Shown here: piece by piece, positions 20,796 to 26,824 of the stretch
Position numbering within the stretch: the stretch's first letter is position 1
Layout of the letters: each line of letters starts with the position of its first letter
Virus record (IMG/VR): IMGVR_UViG_3300010400_000048
Coordinates: 1 to 26,824 of that record
Origin: a virus
Length of the DNA stretch: 26,824 nt
Reading direction: 5' to 3' (one strand)
Translations under genes and position numbers: made by a program
Notes under the pieces: generated by a model
What the model was told of the DNA's origin: nothing
The model's database searches: none
The model's input: only the letters and a program-made list of their open reading frames with translations

Positions 20796-21072
20796 GTATC
20801 TGTTACTGTTAGCTCCATTGATGCTATCAAGCTGTACGAGCATTCAGTATGTGAGGACGCATGATAACCTGCTCTTCACTCAGGATAAAGAACCAGTGAA
20901 TATCGTTGGCAATCCTCCAGTTGCTTGCCACTTGGAAGGCTTTAATAAGGAGTATTCTGGGCTCTTCATGTATCAAGATGACGATGGTACGATCTTCTTG
21001 GATGATTATGGCCGAGGCACGATTCAGTTACAAGGCGATGTAGTTTGTAGATTTTTGACGGACACAAAATAG
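20782..21072 (+). CDS. Lipoprotein
   Basis: The 96 residues begin MNKIKYLLLLAPLMLSSCTS, a lipoprotein signal with a lipobox ending at Cys18 (LSSC). The mature part has strands and a YQDDDGTIFLDDYGRGTIQ segment. It overlaps the preceding exported protein by 14 bp, and GTGAGGA lies upstream of the ATG. Phage lipoproteins may act in superinfection exclusion or as outer-membrane spanins; length and lack of a Pro-rich mature part argue against a classical Rz1. Function is otherwise open. Confidence 0.75.
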   Translation: MNKIKYLLLLAPLMLSSCTSIQYVRTHDNLLFTQDKEPVNIVGNPPVACHLEGFNKEYSGLFMYQDDDGTIFLDDYGRGTIQLQGDVVCRFLTDTK

Positions 21073-21097
21073 ATTCGTTTTAAAGGAGATAAACAAA

Positions 21098-21313
21098 ATG
21101 CGTAAAGGTCAAGCACATTCACCCGAAACAAAGGCGAAGATTGCCGCTGCGAAAGCAGGCAAGCTTTTTACACCTGAACATGCTCAAGCTATTAGCGAAG
21201 CATTGAAGGGTCGTAAGAAAACTGCTGCTCACAAAGCTGCGATTAGCGCTGGTATCAAAGCTGCTCAAGCTGTCAAAGTTGAATTGCCAGTTGTAACGCC
21301 AGAGCAGTTATAA
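21098..21313 (+). CDS. NUMOD3-like repeat protein (stand-alone)
   Basis: The 71 residues are built of three related units: GQAHSPETKAKIAAAKAGK, FTPEHAQAISEALKGRK and TAAHKAAISAGIKAAQ. These match the S-x-E-[TH]-x-x-K-I-S-x-[AS]-x-K-G-[KR] pattern of NUMOD3, a DNA-binding module normally attached to homing endonucleases. No GIY-YIG or HNH nuclease domain is present here. It may be a remnant of a homing endonuclease or a small DNA-binding protein. An AAGGAG site precedes the start. Confidence 0.68.
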   Translation: MRKGQAHSPETKAKIAAAKAGKLFTPEHAQAISEALKGRKKTAAHKAAISAGIKAAQAVKVELPVVTPEQL

Positions 21314-21326
21314 TTAGGAGATTGTA

Positions 21327-21527
21327 ATGAATATACGATTCATGTTGGCTATACTTCTGGGTATCATTGTCGGATGGTGTACTATTCCATTCGCGGATGC
21401 AAAAGAAGACAATACCTATAAAGGGTTGCTTCGTGAAGCTATCACAGTGCTGAATCAAATTCAGATCAATACTGCGGCAACTGCTGAGAACACGAAAGCT
21501 ATTAAGGAAAAATTAGGGGCTAAGTAA
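21327..21527 (+). CDS. Small membrane-anchored or secreted protein
   Basis: The 66 residues open with a hydrophobic segment (MNIRFMLAILLGIIVGWCTI) ending at a possible AxA-like cleavage point (PFADAKE). A short helical domain rich in Asn and Thr follows (VLNQIQINTAATAENTKAIK). TAGGAG lies upstream. It is not recognised; it could be a periplasmic or outer-face peptide. The stop and next start overlap as TAATG. Confidence 0.65.
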   Translation: MNIRFMLAILLGIIVGWCTIPFADAKEDNTYKGLLREAITVLNQIQINTAATAENTKAIKEKLGAK

Positions 21528-21784
21528 TGGCAAAGTACAGTAAAGAAACTTACGCCTTAATGCTAGATCAGCTGCTTGAACAAGAGCTGATGTTTACTTC
21601 ATTTTCAGCGACTGAAAAGAATATCAAGTCAGCTATGGTTCGTGTTCTTGGTATCCTTATTAAGAACAATATTTTAAGGCGCTACGCGAATTTGGTCCTG
21701 GATGAGAATTTGAACGTTCATGTTACGATTTATGATGGACTAGATGGTGCGGAATTTAACATCGTGCTTTATTATGGGCAATAA
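21527..21784 (+). CDS. Hypothetical protein
   Basis: The 85 residues have a helical N-terminal half (YALMLDQLLEQELMFTS, SAMVRVLGILIKNNIL). The C-terminal half is strand-rich (NLVLDENLNVHVTIYDGLD, FNIVLYYGQ). No cysteines, signal peptide or known motif. It joins neighbours by TAATG upstream and an 11-bp overlap downstream. Confidence 0.65.
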   Translation: MAKYSKETYALMLDQLLEQELMFTSFSATEKNIKSAMVRVLGILIKNNILRRYANLVLDENLNVHVTIYDGLDGAEFNIVLYYGQ

Positions 21785-22016
21785 TCCAGATAGCGAAGAG
21801 GTTAGACGATTTGAAAGAGCGCTTAGCATGTGTAGAAAATGTGGGCATATGATGATTGCTCACTCATTTGTGAAGCCTAATAATGGCAAATGTGTTGACG
21901 CTTCTATAAAGGTTACTGGGGAATATAAATGCTGTAATTGTAAGCGATTTATCCCCAAAGATAACCTAGAATTTTTAGAATGGGTTGCTGAAAATAAGCT
22001 TAAGGAGAACAAATAA
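21774..22016 (+). CDS. Mini zinc protein, Cx2CxHx4H / CCxC type (copy 4 of 5)
   Basis: An 80-residue protein with MCRKCGHMMIAH (C-x2-C-x-H-x4-H) followed by a Cys, then YKCCNCKRFIP. An in-frame ATG at 21744 would add ten residues that only shadow the preceding gene. Neither ATG has a good ribosome site, so it probably depends on coupling to the upstream gene. The acidic N-terminus (NNPDSEEVRRFERALS) and helical C-terminus (NLEFLEWVAENKLKENK) flank the metal clusters. Confidence 0.66.
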   Translation: MGNNPDSEEVRRFERALSMCRKCGHMMIAHSFVKPNNGKCVDASIKVTGEYKCCNCKRFIPKDNLEFLEWVAENKLKENK

Positions 22017-22273
22017 TGAGAAAGCTAGATTGTGAATGTAAACATACGCACGCTGAGCATTCTGAAACAGATACTCAGGTTTGTACCGTATCGCAATGTC
22101 CATGCACAGCTTATGATCCAGCTGGTCATAATCCTGAGCTGTACAACATCCTTTGCCCACGATGCAGAAAAGTACGTCTGGAAAAAGCATACTCTAGAAC
22201 GTATGCTTGCCCAGTTTGTAACTATATCATGTTTGAAAAGCAAGTAAGGGAAGCCCTGAATGAAACTTTATAG
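22016..22273 (+). CDS. Mini zinc protein, CxCxHx4H / Cx4CxC plus ribbon (copy 5 of 5)
   Basis: The 85-residue protein has the family unit at its N-terminus: CECKHTHAEH and CTVSQCPCTAY. A separate zinc ribbon follows (LCPRCRKV, YACPVCNY). It is the only copy with an added ribbon. It is adjacent to copy 4 (TAATG junction), which suggests a local duplication or paired function. It overlaps the DUF6166 gene by 14 bp. Confidence 0.7.
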   Translation: MRKLDCECKHTHAEHSETDTQVCTVSQCPCTAYDPAGHNPELYNILCPRCRKVRLEKAYSRTYACPVCNYIMFEKQVREALNETL

Positions 22274-22586
22274 AGGCATTCGTACAATGCCTGGATATTT
22301 TCCAGTTGTATTTGTTGATGAGAGGGTACTAGATATCAACCCTTCAAAGACCGTTGTGCATGATTATGATGCAGATCGTCCAGAGTGGGGTTATTTTGGT
22401 TCAGGACCATCTCAGACAGCAGCTGCTATCCTATATGATATTACAGGTGATGCTGAGCTTACAAAGACATATCATCAGGAGTTTAAGAGGGAGTTTATAG
22501 CTACCTTTGATGAACACGGATTTATACTGTTGGAAACTCAAGTGAGAACATGGTTGGAGAAGCAACTACGTAACACGGAGGAATAA
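22260..22586 (+). CDS. DUF6166-type protein
   Basis: The 108 residues follow the DUF6166 layout: an N-terminal MKLYRGIRT strand, then HDYDADRPEWGYFGSGPSQT with the conserved [FW]-x-W-G-[YF]-x-G-S-G-P-x-Q box. A helix with AAAILYDITGD, the stretch YHQEFKREFIA, and a C-terminal RTWLEKQL helix complete it. The family occurs widely in bacteria, plasmids and phages without known function. A TAATG junction leads to a 37-residue gene. Confidence 0.78.
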   Translation: MKLYRGIRTMPGYFPVVFVDERVLDINPSKTVVHDYDADRPEWGYFGSGPSQTAAAILYDITGDAELTKTYHQEFKREFIATFDEHGFILLETQVRTWLEKQLRNTEE

Positions 22587-22699
22587 TGAACGATCCAAAA
22601 GTGAAGGCTAATGAGGATAAGAAGGAAGAAGTATATAGCCAGACTGTCCTAGAAGAGCTTGAAGAACTTCTCAACGATAAAGAAGAATATAGGCCATAA
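22586..22699 (+). CDS. Hypothetical acidic mini protein (37 residues)
   Basis: A 37-residue frame between two TAATG junctions. It reads MNDPKVKANEDKKEEVYSQT then VLEELEELLNDKEEYRP, highly charged with one amphipathic helix. GGAGG lies 5-6 nt before the ATG. Exact fit between coupled genes is the main support. Confidence 0.55.
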   Translation: MNDPKVKANEDKKEEVYSQTVLEELEELLNDKEEYRP

Positions 22700-23280
22700 T
22701 GAAATACCTAGCGTTTGATGTTGAGTCTGGTGGGGTTGAAGCAGAGCATTCCCTGCTCTCAGCTTATTTTGTGGTCATTGATGAAGACCTCAAAACGGTC
22801 TACGGTGAGCTCGAGCTTCTAGTTAAGCCAGATGATGGCAATTATGTGCTCACAGCTCAAGCCCTGGAAGTCAATAAGATTGACATTATAGCCCACGATA
22901 AGGTGGCAATCACTGAGAGCAAAGCTGGAACGATGCTCTATAACTTCCTAAAAGAACATGCCCCAAATGGGACAACCAAGCTTACCCCTTTAGGTCAGGG
23001 GATCTTCTTTGACATTCAGTTTGTCAAAAGGCATCTACTTAACAAGACGTTTAATCAGTTTGTCTCCTATAGGGTGCTTGATATCTCAAGCGTTATTCAG
23101 TTCTTTAAACTGATAGGATTGGTTTCACGAGATTTAGCAGGTTCTTTATCCGAGATAGCTACTCATTTCGGTATATCTACTATAACAAATGTCCCTCACA
23201 CGGCTAAAGGTGATACCTGGATGTCCATTGAGGTACTGAGGAAACTTAAGGCTCTCGCAACGGTCGAAACAGCTCTATAA
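22699..23280 (+). CDS. DnaQ-like 3'-5' exonuclease (DEDD family)
   Basis: The 193-residue exonuclease has DVES near the start (D7, E9), GQGIFFDIQFVKRHL (motif II Asp) and HTAKGDTWMS (the H-x4-D of motif III). These are the four acidic residues and the His of the DEDDh group. It resembles the proofreading subunit of Pol III and oligoribonuclease. The polymerase at 6388 already has its own exonuclease domain, so this one may degrade host DNA, RNA or mismatched ends. It shares a TAATG with the upstream gene and is followed by promoter P5. Confidence 0.85.
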   Translation: MKYLAFDVESGGVEAEHSLLSAYFVVIDEDLKTVYGELELLVKPDDGNYVLTAQALEVNKIDIIAHDKVAITESKAGTMLYNFLKEHAPNGTTKLTPLGQGIFFDIQFVKRHLLNKTFNQFVSYRVLDISSVIQFFKLIGLVSRDLAGSLSEIATHFGISTITNVPHTAKGDTWMSIEVLRKLKALATVETAL

Positions 23281-23299
23281 ATCAACCAAAAATAGGGGG

Positions 23300-23328
23300 T
23301 TGACAAGAGCGCAAATATCTGTTATAAT
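23300..23328 (+). promoter_or_regulatory. Promoter P5, perfect TTGACA-17-TATAAT with extended -10
   Basis: Full-consensus -35 (23300-23305) and -10 (23323-23328), a 17-bp spacer and TG before the -10. It sits in the gap between the exonuclease and 23347. Shared flanks with P3 (16874) include five Gs before the -35. It probably drives the lysis region that follows. Confidence 0.88.
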
Positions 23329-23346
23329 TATATAGGGAGATAAACA

Positions 23347-23532
23347 ATGGCTGAACACAATTTCAACGCTGCTCAGTCGAATCCAGGTTTAACGGCAACA
23401 GGTGAGAAGTGGTATCAGAATTGCTACGTGTGCAACAAGCAGATCAATTTCTTTAAGGCACCACGAGAAAGTTGGAGACAGATCGGACAATACGTCAGAC
23501 ACATGAAGTGTTATCCGAAGCCATTGAAGTAA
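23347..23532 (+). CDS. Zinc-finger-like mini protein
   Basis: The 61-residue protein has CYVCNKQ and, 20 residues later, RHMKCYP, giving C-x2-C...H-x2-C ligands for one metal. It is the first gene after promoter P5, with GGGAGA upstream. No known family is recognised. It is not a member of the five-copy CxCxH set. Confidence 0.66.
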   Translation: MAEHNFNAAQSNPGLTATGEKWYQNCYVCNKQINFFKAPRESWRQIGQYVRHMKCYPKPLK

Positions 23533-23543
23533 AGGAGGACATA

Positions 23544-24101
23544 ATGAAAAGACTACTCAGCATTGTCATGATGTTAGTAGGAATTCAATCAGTATGTACC
23601 CCAGTCGAGTTGCCCAAAGATGTGTACAAGGCGGAAGCACTAAAGATTCAATCGTACTACAAAGTCATGGTAAAACGGGGAGATGAAAGAGTTGTCCCTG
23701 ATTTACGCGTGATTGAGCATGTATTGCGATCGATCGATCAATATTTACCAAAGTACTTCCCTAATGGTCCGTTTACTAGGGAAGACTTTATAGCAATTGC
23801 GATGCTTGAATCTGATTTCCATCAGTTCGAAATTGGAACATCAGGTGAACGTGGGATTTTTCAGATCATGAAGATTCACGTTAAGAGTGAAAAGTCATGG
23901 GAACGGATGTATGGCATTGATTTGAATACCAAATACTCAATGATCATCATGCGAGATAAGTATCAGAAGCGGCAGGATTTTAGAAAGACAGTTATTGCAT
24001 ACAACGGTTACGTTGTAAATAAACGAGGACAACTGATTGCGAAATACTGGAGACTGTATTTGAAGCATAAAGAGATTGTCCACGCAATATTGCAGGGGTA
24101 A
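23544..24101 (+). CDS. Exported lytic transglycosylase (SLT-like)
   Basis: The 185 residues begin with MKRLLSIVMMLVGIQSVCT, a signal peptide or anchor. The lysozyme-like domain shows the catalytic Glu in MLESDF (Glu89), GERGIFQIM and VIAYNGYV, which match the ES, GxxGxxQI and AYN motifs of soluble lytic transglycosylases. It would cut the peptidoglycan sugar backbone. A signal peptide means it can reach the cell wall without a holin. It could be the endolysin or a virion or infection-stage muramidase. The ATG at 23544 is chosen because AGGAGG lies 5 nt upstream; a longer frame from 23472 overlaps the previous gene. Confidence 0.83.
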   Translation: MKRLLSIVMMLVGIQSVCTPVELPKDVYKAEALKIQSYYKVMVKRGDERVVPDLRVIEHVLRSIDQYLPKYFPNGPFTREDFIAIAMLESDFHQFEIGTSGERGIFQIMKIHVKSEKSWERMYGIDLNTKYSMIIMRDKYQKRQDFRKTVIAYNGYVVNKRGQLIAKYWRLYLKHKEIVHAILQG

Positions 24102-24119
24102 ATGTCGTAAAGGAGTAGT

Positions 24120-24656
24120 ATGTCAACATTCTGGTTGTCTATCTTATTCTTGTTTATCGGTATCATTGAATGGTACATTGAGACATTAGAACGCTTAGTT
24201 TCTAGCCGCCTCAAAGTTTGGTCTACGATCATGTACAGTACGTTGAATCAGGTCATAGACTTTTTCATGTATATCTTTCTGTTTGGTGTTCTAATTCAAT
24301 TTTGGGAAACGTGGCATACTGGTGTTCATGATTACACAAAACTGATTCCCTATATCATATATACAATTGGTAAGATTGGTGGAACAGGTTTAGCTACGTG
24401 GTGGTATGCTCGTAAGAAGAAGCAGAATGATAAAGAAAAGGCCGTTGCTCTTATTACTACCTCTAATACGGCTAAGAAGAAACGAGGTAAGCGTAAGCTT
24501 AATAAGAAGGTTAAGCATTCTGTAGAGGTTGGTCATTTGTTTGACTCAGTTGAAACAGAAGATTTGAAGGATGAGATTAAGGCACAGGTTGTAGAGAACG
24601 TGACACAGAAAATCTCAGACAAAGTAGATGAAGCGTTGGATCAGGGGAGCAAATAA
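24120..24656 (+). CDS. Multi-helix membrane protein, candidate holin
   Basis: The 178 residues have three hydrophobic helices in the first half (TFWLSILFLFIGIIEWYI, VIDFFMYIFLFGVLIQFW, LIPYIIYTIGKIGGTGLA). A strongly basic and then acidic cytoplasmic tail follows (KKKRGKRKLNKKVKHS; later EDLKDEIKAQVVENV). Its position after the transglycosylase makes a holin or lysis-regulating protein likely, but it is long for a holin. The first helix region (ILFLFIGIIEWYIETLERL) recalls DUF5698-like proteins. An AAGGAG site and a TAATG link flank it. Confidence 0.68.
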   Translation: MSTFWLSILFLFIGIIEWYIETLERLVSSRLKVWSTIMYSTLNQVIDFFMYIFLFGVLIQFWETWHTGVHDYTKLIPYIIYTIGKIGGTGLATWWYARKKKQNDKEKAVALITTSNTAKKKRGKRKLNKKVKHSVEVGHLFDSVETEDLKDEIKAQVVENVTQKISDKVDEALDQGSK

Positions 24657-25144
24657 TGAGTTTAACTAGAATCCAAAAGACATTTGTGCAATTGGCGTCC
24701 AGAAAGTGGATGAATGCTGTACCGTACGGACGACCTCCTTATGGCTATCGATCTAAGAAGAAATTCCCTGTAGCTAAAGTAAGGGTTGAGATTATTGATG
24801 CTGTTACTGGTCAGAAAACGTCTGGTAAATCTGGTTCAGAACCAACCAAGGCTAAGCTTAAGAAATGGCTGAAGCTGCGTAACGTTCGAGCTGAATTTAT
24901 AGAGGTTATCCTTAAGAAGAAGTCAACTTGGTTTAAACTCGAAGATTCTGAATTCAATGACTATCCTATTATAGTTAAGGTTGGAACCTATAAAGCACCG
25001 TACCTTATTAAGCGTGTACAAGATCGAAGGACTCGCAAGGGTATTACAACCATCAGTATCCAATTGGAAACAACTGGGAACATTGATTATATCTCGATCT
25101 TAAGTAAGAAGAAAGAAATGCTAGCTAATAAGGGAAAGAAATGA
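24656..25144 (+). CDS. Basic hypothetical protein
   Basis: The 162-residue protein is very basic (about 35 Lys, 12 Arg) with alternating strands (VAKVRVEIIDAVTGQKT, YPIIVKVGTYKAPYLIK, TISIQLETTGNIDYISI) and no cysteines. It could bind nucleic acid or be a small structural protein. It is linked to the membrane gene by TAATG and to the RNA ligase by ATGA. It is not recognised. Confidence 0.66.
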   Translation: MSLTRIQKTFVQLASRKWMNAVPYGRPPYGYRSKKKFPVAKVRVEIIDAVTGQKTSGKSGSEPTKAKLKKWLKLRNVRAEFIEVILKKKSTWFKLEDSEFNDYPIIVKVGTYKAPYLIKRVQDRRTRKGITTISIQLETTGNIDYISILSKKKEMLANKGKK

Positions 25145-26271
25145 ATCCAGCGCAGTATATAAAGATGCATGAGCTGTGGGATCTTGAGAAGCTGAAACAG
25201 CATGCTCAACATAACAACGTCTATGTCATTCAATCCCCTAAATTCCCAGATGTCGTGATGCTGCATTATATGGATGCAGTTCAGTACGATAACCTGTGGA
25301 ATACCTTTAATCGAATGTGCCGTGGATTGATCCTAGACATGAAAAATCAACGTGTCTTGGCATGGCCGTTCAACAAATTTTTCAACCTAGATCAAATGCC
25401 TGAGACGAAATATGATAAACTCGAGACTTTGGGCCATTTTGATACAAGCGAGAAGCTAGATGGTTCGATGATCATTATGTTCCGTGATCCAAATACGAAC
25501 AAGCTGATGCTTACAACTAAAGGCTCGTTGGATTCAGAACATGGTCAATATGCTAACGCGTTACCATTATCCCCTCAATTCCTTCTTAATGCAGAACGTT
25601 ACATGAGCAGAGGTACTCTCGTATTTGAGCTCATCTCGAAACGATTTCAAATTGTGGTGGATTATAGAAAGAAGGGTTACGAAGAGGGTTTGTATCTCAT
25701 TGGCTATCGCGATCATATCTCTGGCCAGCTTGCAAGCTTTAATGAAGTAGATAAGATTGCTGGGATGCTTGGTGTTCCTACATTTAAGAGATATCCCTTT
25801 AATTCCCTAGATTCCCTTCTGTCCACTGCGAAGGATCTTCCCGTGCTTGAAGAAGGCTTCGTACTCAGGTTTGAGGATGATCTTATGGTCAAGGTCAAAG
25901 GAAGTGCTTACCTTGCAGCTCATCGCTTTATAAGTCATCTAAGCGATCGGAACATATTACAGGCTGTAGCTGATGGAACGGCATCAAACTTAGCTACTCT
26001 AGCCCCTGAAGAATACGTCCAAGATGTACTAGATAAGATTGATCATTTCCAGAAAAGAGTTGCAGAGTTGGAGAAAACGTGTTATACTTTATATAGCGAG
26101 TCTCCTAAGAATGTTATACGGAGAGACTTCGCTTTCTGGGTTAACGAGAATGTCCCTTCTCATTTTAAGGGATTCATGTTTCAATTGCTGGACAATAAAC
26201 CGGTCGATCGTAAGCACTTGTTTAGAGTGCTCGAAGAGATCGATAATATCGATGGAAGAACGAGGATATAA
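25141..26271 (+). CDS. RNA ligase, T4 Rnl1-like
   Basis: The 376-residue ATP-dependent RNA ligase has the nucleotidyltransferase motifs in order: KLDGSM (motif I, Lys105 adenylated), LVFELISKRFQIV (motif III/IIIa region), EEGFVLRF (motif IV) and MVKVKGSAYLAAHR (motif V). The size agrees with T4 Rnl1 (374). Rnl1 repairs host tRNAs cut by anticodon nucleases, usually together with a polynucleotide kinase/phosphatase. No kinase is in this window, so it may lie elsewhere in the genome. An internal promoter (P6) lies in its last 210 bp. Confidence 0.9.
   Translation: MNPAQYIKMHELWDLEKLKQHAQHNNVYVIQSPKFPDVVMLHYMDAVQYDNLWNTFNRMCRGLILDMKNQRVLAWPFNKFFNLDQMPETKYDKLETLGHFDTSEKLDGSMIIMFRDPNTNKLMLTTKGSLDSEHGQYANALPLSPQFLLNAERYMSRGTLVFELISKRFQIVVDYRKKGYEEGLYLIGYRDHISGQLASFNEVDKIAGMLGVPTFKRYPFNSLDSLLSTAKDLPVLEEGFVLRFEDDLMVKVKGSAYLAAHRFISHLSDRNILQAVADGTASNLATLAPEEYVQDVLDKIDHFQKRVAELEKTCYTLYSESPKNVIRRDFAFWVNENVPSHFKGFMFQLLDNKPVDRKHLFRVLEEIDNIDGRTRI
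26060..26088 (+). promoter_or_regulatory. Promoter P6, TTGCAG-17-TATACT inside the RNA ligase gene
   Basis: The -35 TTGCAG (26060-26065) and -10 TATACT (26083-26088) have a 17-bp spacer and TG before the -10. It shares TGTTATACTTTATA with P1 (8969). Being inside a coding region it could drive the two downstream membrane genes separately from the ligase. Confidence 0.55.
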
Positions 26272-26273
26272 TT

Positions 26274-26627
26274 ATGAAACTTAGACCTTTCTTGTTGGGC
26301 ATTCTGGTTGGACAGTTGGTGATGCTTCCGTACGTAGTTCATTTGATTAGAACACCAAGGATCGTAGCTGAAACTGTTCCAGATAGATATTATAATTTTA
26401 ATGAGACAAGGCACAAGACGATTAATGATATCCCAGTGGGACATGTGCTTTCCATTAATATTGCCTCAATGGATAAGGTAAATGAAGAGTATCAAAAACT
26501 TGATCCAGGCGGTGTTAGAGTTGCCGGATTCTATAGTTATGGTACAAATACAATTTGGTGTATCCATGATCCATTAGTATTGGCTCATGAGATCAAACAT
26601 GCAACGGAAGGAGACTACCACCGATGA
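26274..26627 (+). CDS. Membrane-anchored HExxH protein (possible metallopeptidase)
   Basis: The 117 residues start with a hydrophobic helix (FLLGILVGQLVMLPYVVHLI). They end with LAHEIKHATEGDYHR, containing HEIKH (H105, E106, H109), a Glu at 112 and a final His116 that could serve as a third metal ligand. The domain before it is short, with a WCIHDP strand. The fold is small for a known protease family, so activity is only suggested. A GAGGATATAATT leader lies before the ATG, and the end overlaps the next gene by ATGA. Confidence 0.65.
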   Translation: MKLRPFLLGILVGQLVMLPYVVHLIRTPRIVAETVPDRYYNFNETRHKTINDIPVGHVLSINIASMDKVNEEYQKLDPGGVRVAGFYSYGTNTIWCIHDPLVLAHEIKHATEGDYHR

Positions 26628-26824
26628 AAGGCTTCTCTTATAAGATCAATTACTTCTGCTGCGCATTATCATTGTTTGCATCGTTGTTCTGCGCAATGAC
26701 TCATCAGCTTGGATTTATGCTAATCAATTTCTTTTTTGCAGTATGGAATTGGTATGTAGCCGAGTATAAACGAGGACTAGAAAATGAAAAAGAAAATCCA
26801 GACTCAGATCGTTCAGACACTGAC
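26624..26824 (+). CDS. Membrane protein, C-terminus beyond window
   Basis: The frame is open for 67 codons to the window edge. It has two hydrophobic segments (INYFCCALSLFASLFCAM and LGFMLINFFFAVWNWYVA) and then a highly charged run (EYKRGLENEKENPDSD). Two short helices so close together suggest a hairpin topology. It starts at an ATGA overlap, and an AAGGAG lies 11 nt upstream. The acidic end and an overlapping ATG at 26784 suggest the stop is near. Function unknown. Confidence 0.55.
   Translation, partial: MKGFSYKINYFCCALSLFASLFCAMTHQLGFMLINFFFAVWNWYVAEYKRGLENEKENPDSDRSDTD
26784..26824 (+). CDS. Possible start of a further gene (cut off)
   Basis: An ATG at 26784 with GAGGA 8 nt upstream opens a frame MKKKIQTQIVQTLT that overlaps the preceding gene and runs off the window. 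The pattern fits the overlapping-gene style here, but 14 codons cannot identify it. Confidence 0.25.
   Translation, partial: MKKKIQTQIVQTL

Noticed and set aside
20520-21072. Spanin pair (Rz/Rz1)
   Set aside because: Overlap layout is suggestive but there is no coiled coil in the first protein and no Pro-rich lipoprotein, and the genes are not next to the transglycosylase.
21285-21313. Possible promoter TTGCCA with TATAAT before 21327
   Set aside because: The spacer is 19 bp, there is no extended -10, the -10 overlaps a stop codon, and no paired copy exists.
1-26824. tRNA genes, CRISPR arrays, insertion sequences, attachment sites
   Set aside because: I saw no cloverleaf with a TTC loop, no regularly spaced repeats, no transposase or integrase and no flanking direct repeats. 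A covariance-model scan would be needed to be certain about tRNAs.

Overview
The window is a stretch of tailed double-stranded DNA bacteriophage genome (class Caudoviricetes), or possibly a prophage or plasmid-like relative. It looks like part of the early and middle (DNA metabolism) half of a fairly large phage. The reasons are: every credible gene lies on the + strand; genes are small and packed end to end with TAATG or ATGA stop/start overlaps; and the recognisable products are phage replication, recombination, nucleotide-pool, RNA-repair and lysis proteins. No capsid, tail, portal or large terminase gene is visible. The host cannot be named. The promoters are near-consensus bacterial sigma-70 sites, Shine-Dalgarno sites are strong (GGAGG type), and a lipoprotein and an exported transglycosylase show the host is a walled bacterium.

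Layout. 1-5136: C-terminal part of an AAA+ ATPase, a decayed metallopeptidase-fold protein, peptidyl-tRNA hydrolase 2, and a recombination block. In that block the Rad50/SbcC ATPase is split: the N-half ends at a zinc hook, then come a SLOG protein, the Mre11/SbcD nuclease, a coiled-coil protein and the Rad50 C-half, followed by an HNH protein. 5136-6410: a PQ-loop (SemiSWEET-like) membrane protein and three small genes. 6388-8985: a family A DNA polymerase with an N-terminal uracil-DNA-glycosylase-like domain. 9016-12030: nucleotide metabolism (MazG-like, nucleoside deoxyribosyltransferase-like, DUF1599/Nmad1, GMP reductase, a DUF3310-like protein). 12030-14971: a primase core, a NusG-like factor, two sigma-like helix-turn-helix proteins and a helical protein that could be a small terminase. 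15044-18037: a SprT-like metallopeptidase, then a metallopeptidase/VWA protein paired with a MoxR/CobS-like ATPase. 18037-22699: a run of very small genes, many of them zinc-binding, with a deaminase, a lipoprotein, a NUMOD3-like repeat protein and a DUF6166 protein. 22699-26824: a DnaQ-like exonuclease, a lytic transglycosylase, a membrane protein (possible holin), a T4 Rnl1-like RNA ligase, a membrane-anchored HExxH protein and a truncated membrane protein.

Transcription. Six promoters fit the extended -10 sigma-70 pattern, all with 17-bp spacers, and they fall into three pairs of near-identical sequences. The pairs are TTGCNG/TATACT (8969, 26060), TGTACA/TAGAAT or TATAAT (14992, 19702) and perfect TTGACA/TATAAT (16874, 23300). 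Each pair may mark a separately controlled class. One of them (19702) would start transcription on the A of an ATG, giving a leaderless message.

Most unusual points: the split Rad50 with a terminal zinc hook; five paralogous mini zinc proteins sharing one cysteine/histidine pattern; the UDG-polymerase fusion, which keeps its four candidate iron-sulfur cysteines but has lost the active-site histidine; the paired promoter families; and a nucleotide gene set that hints at altered nucleotide pools or modified DNA.
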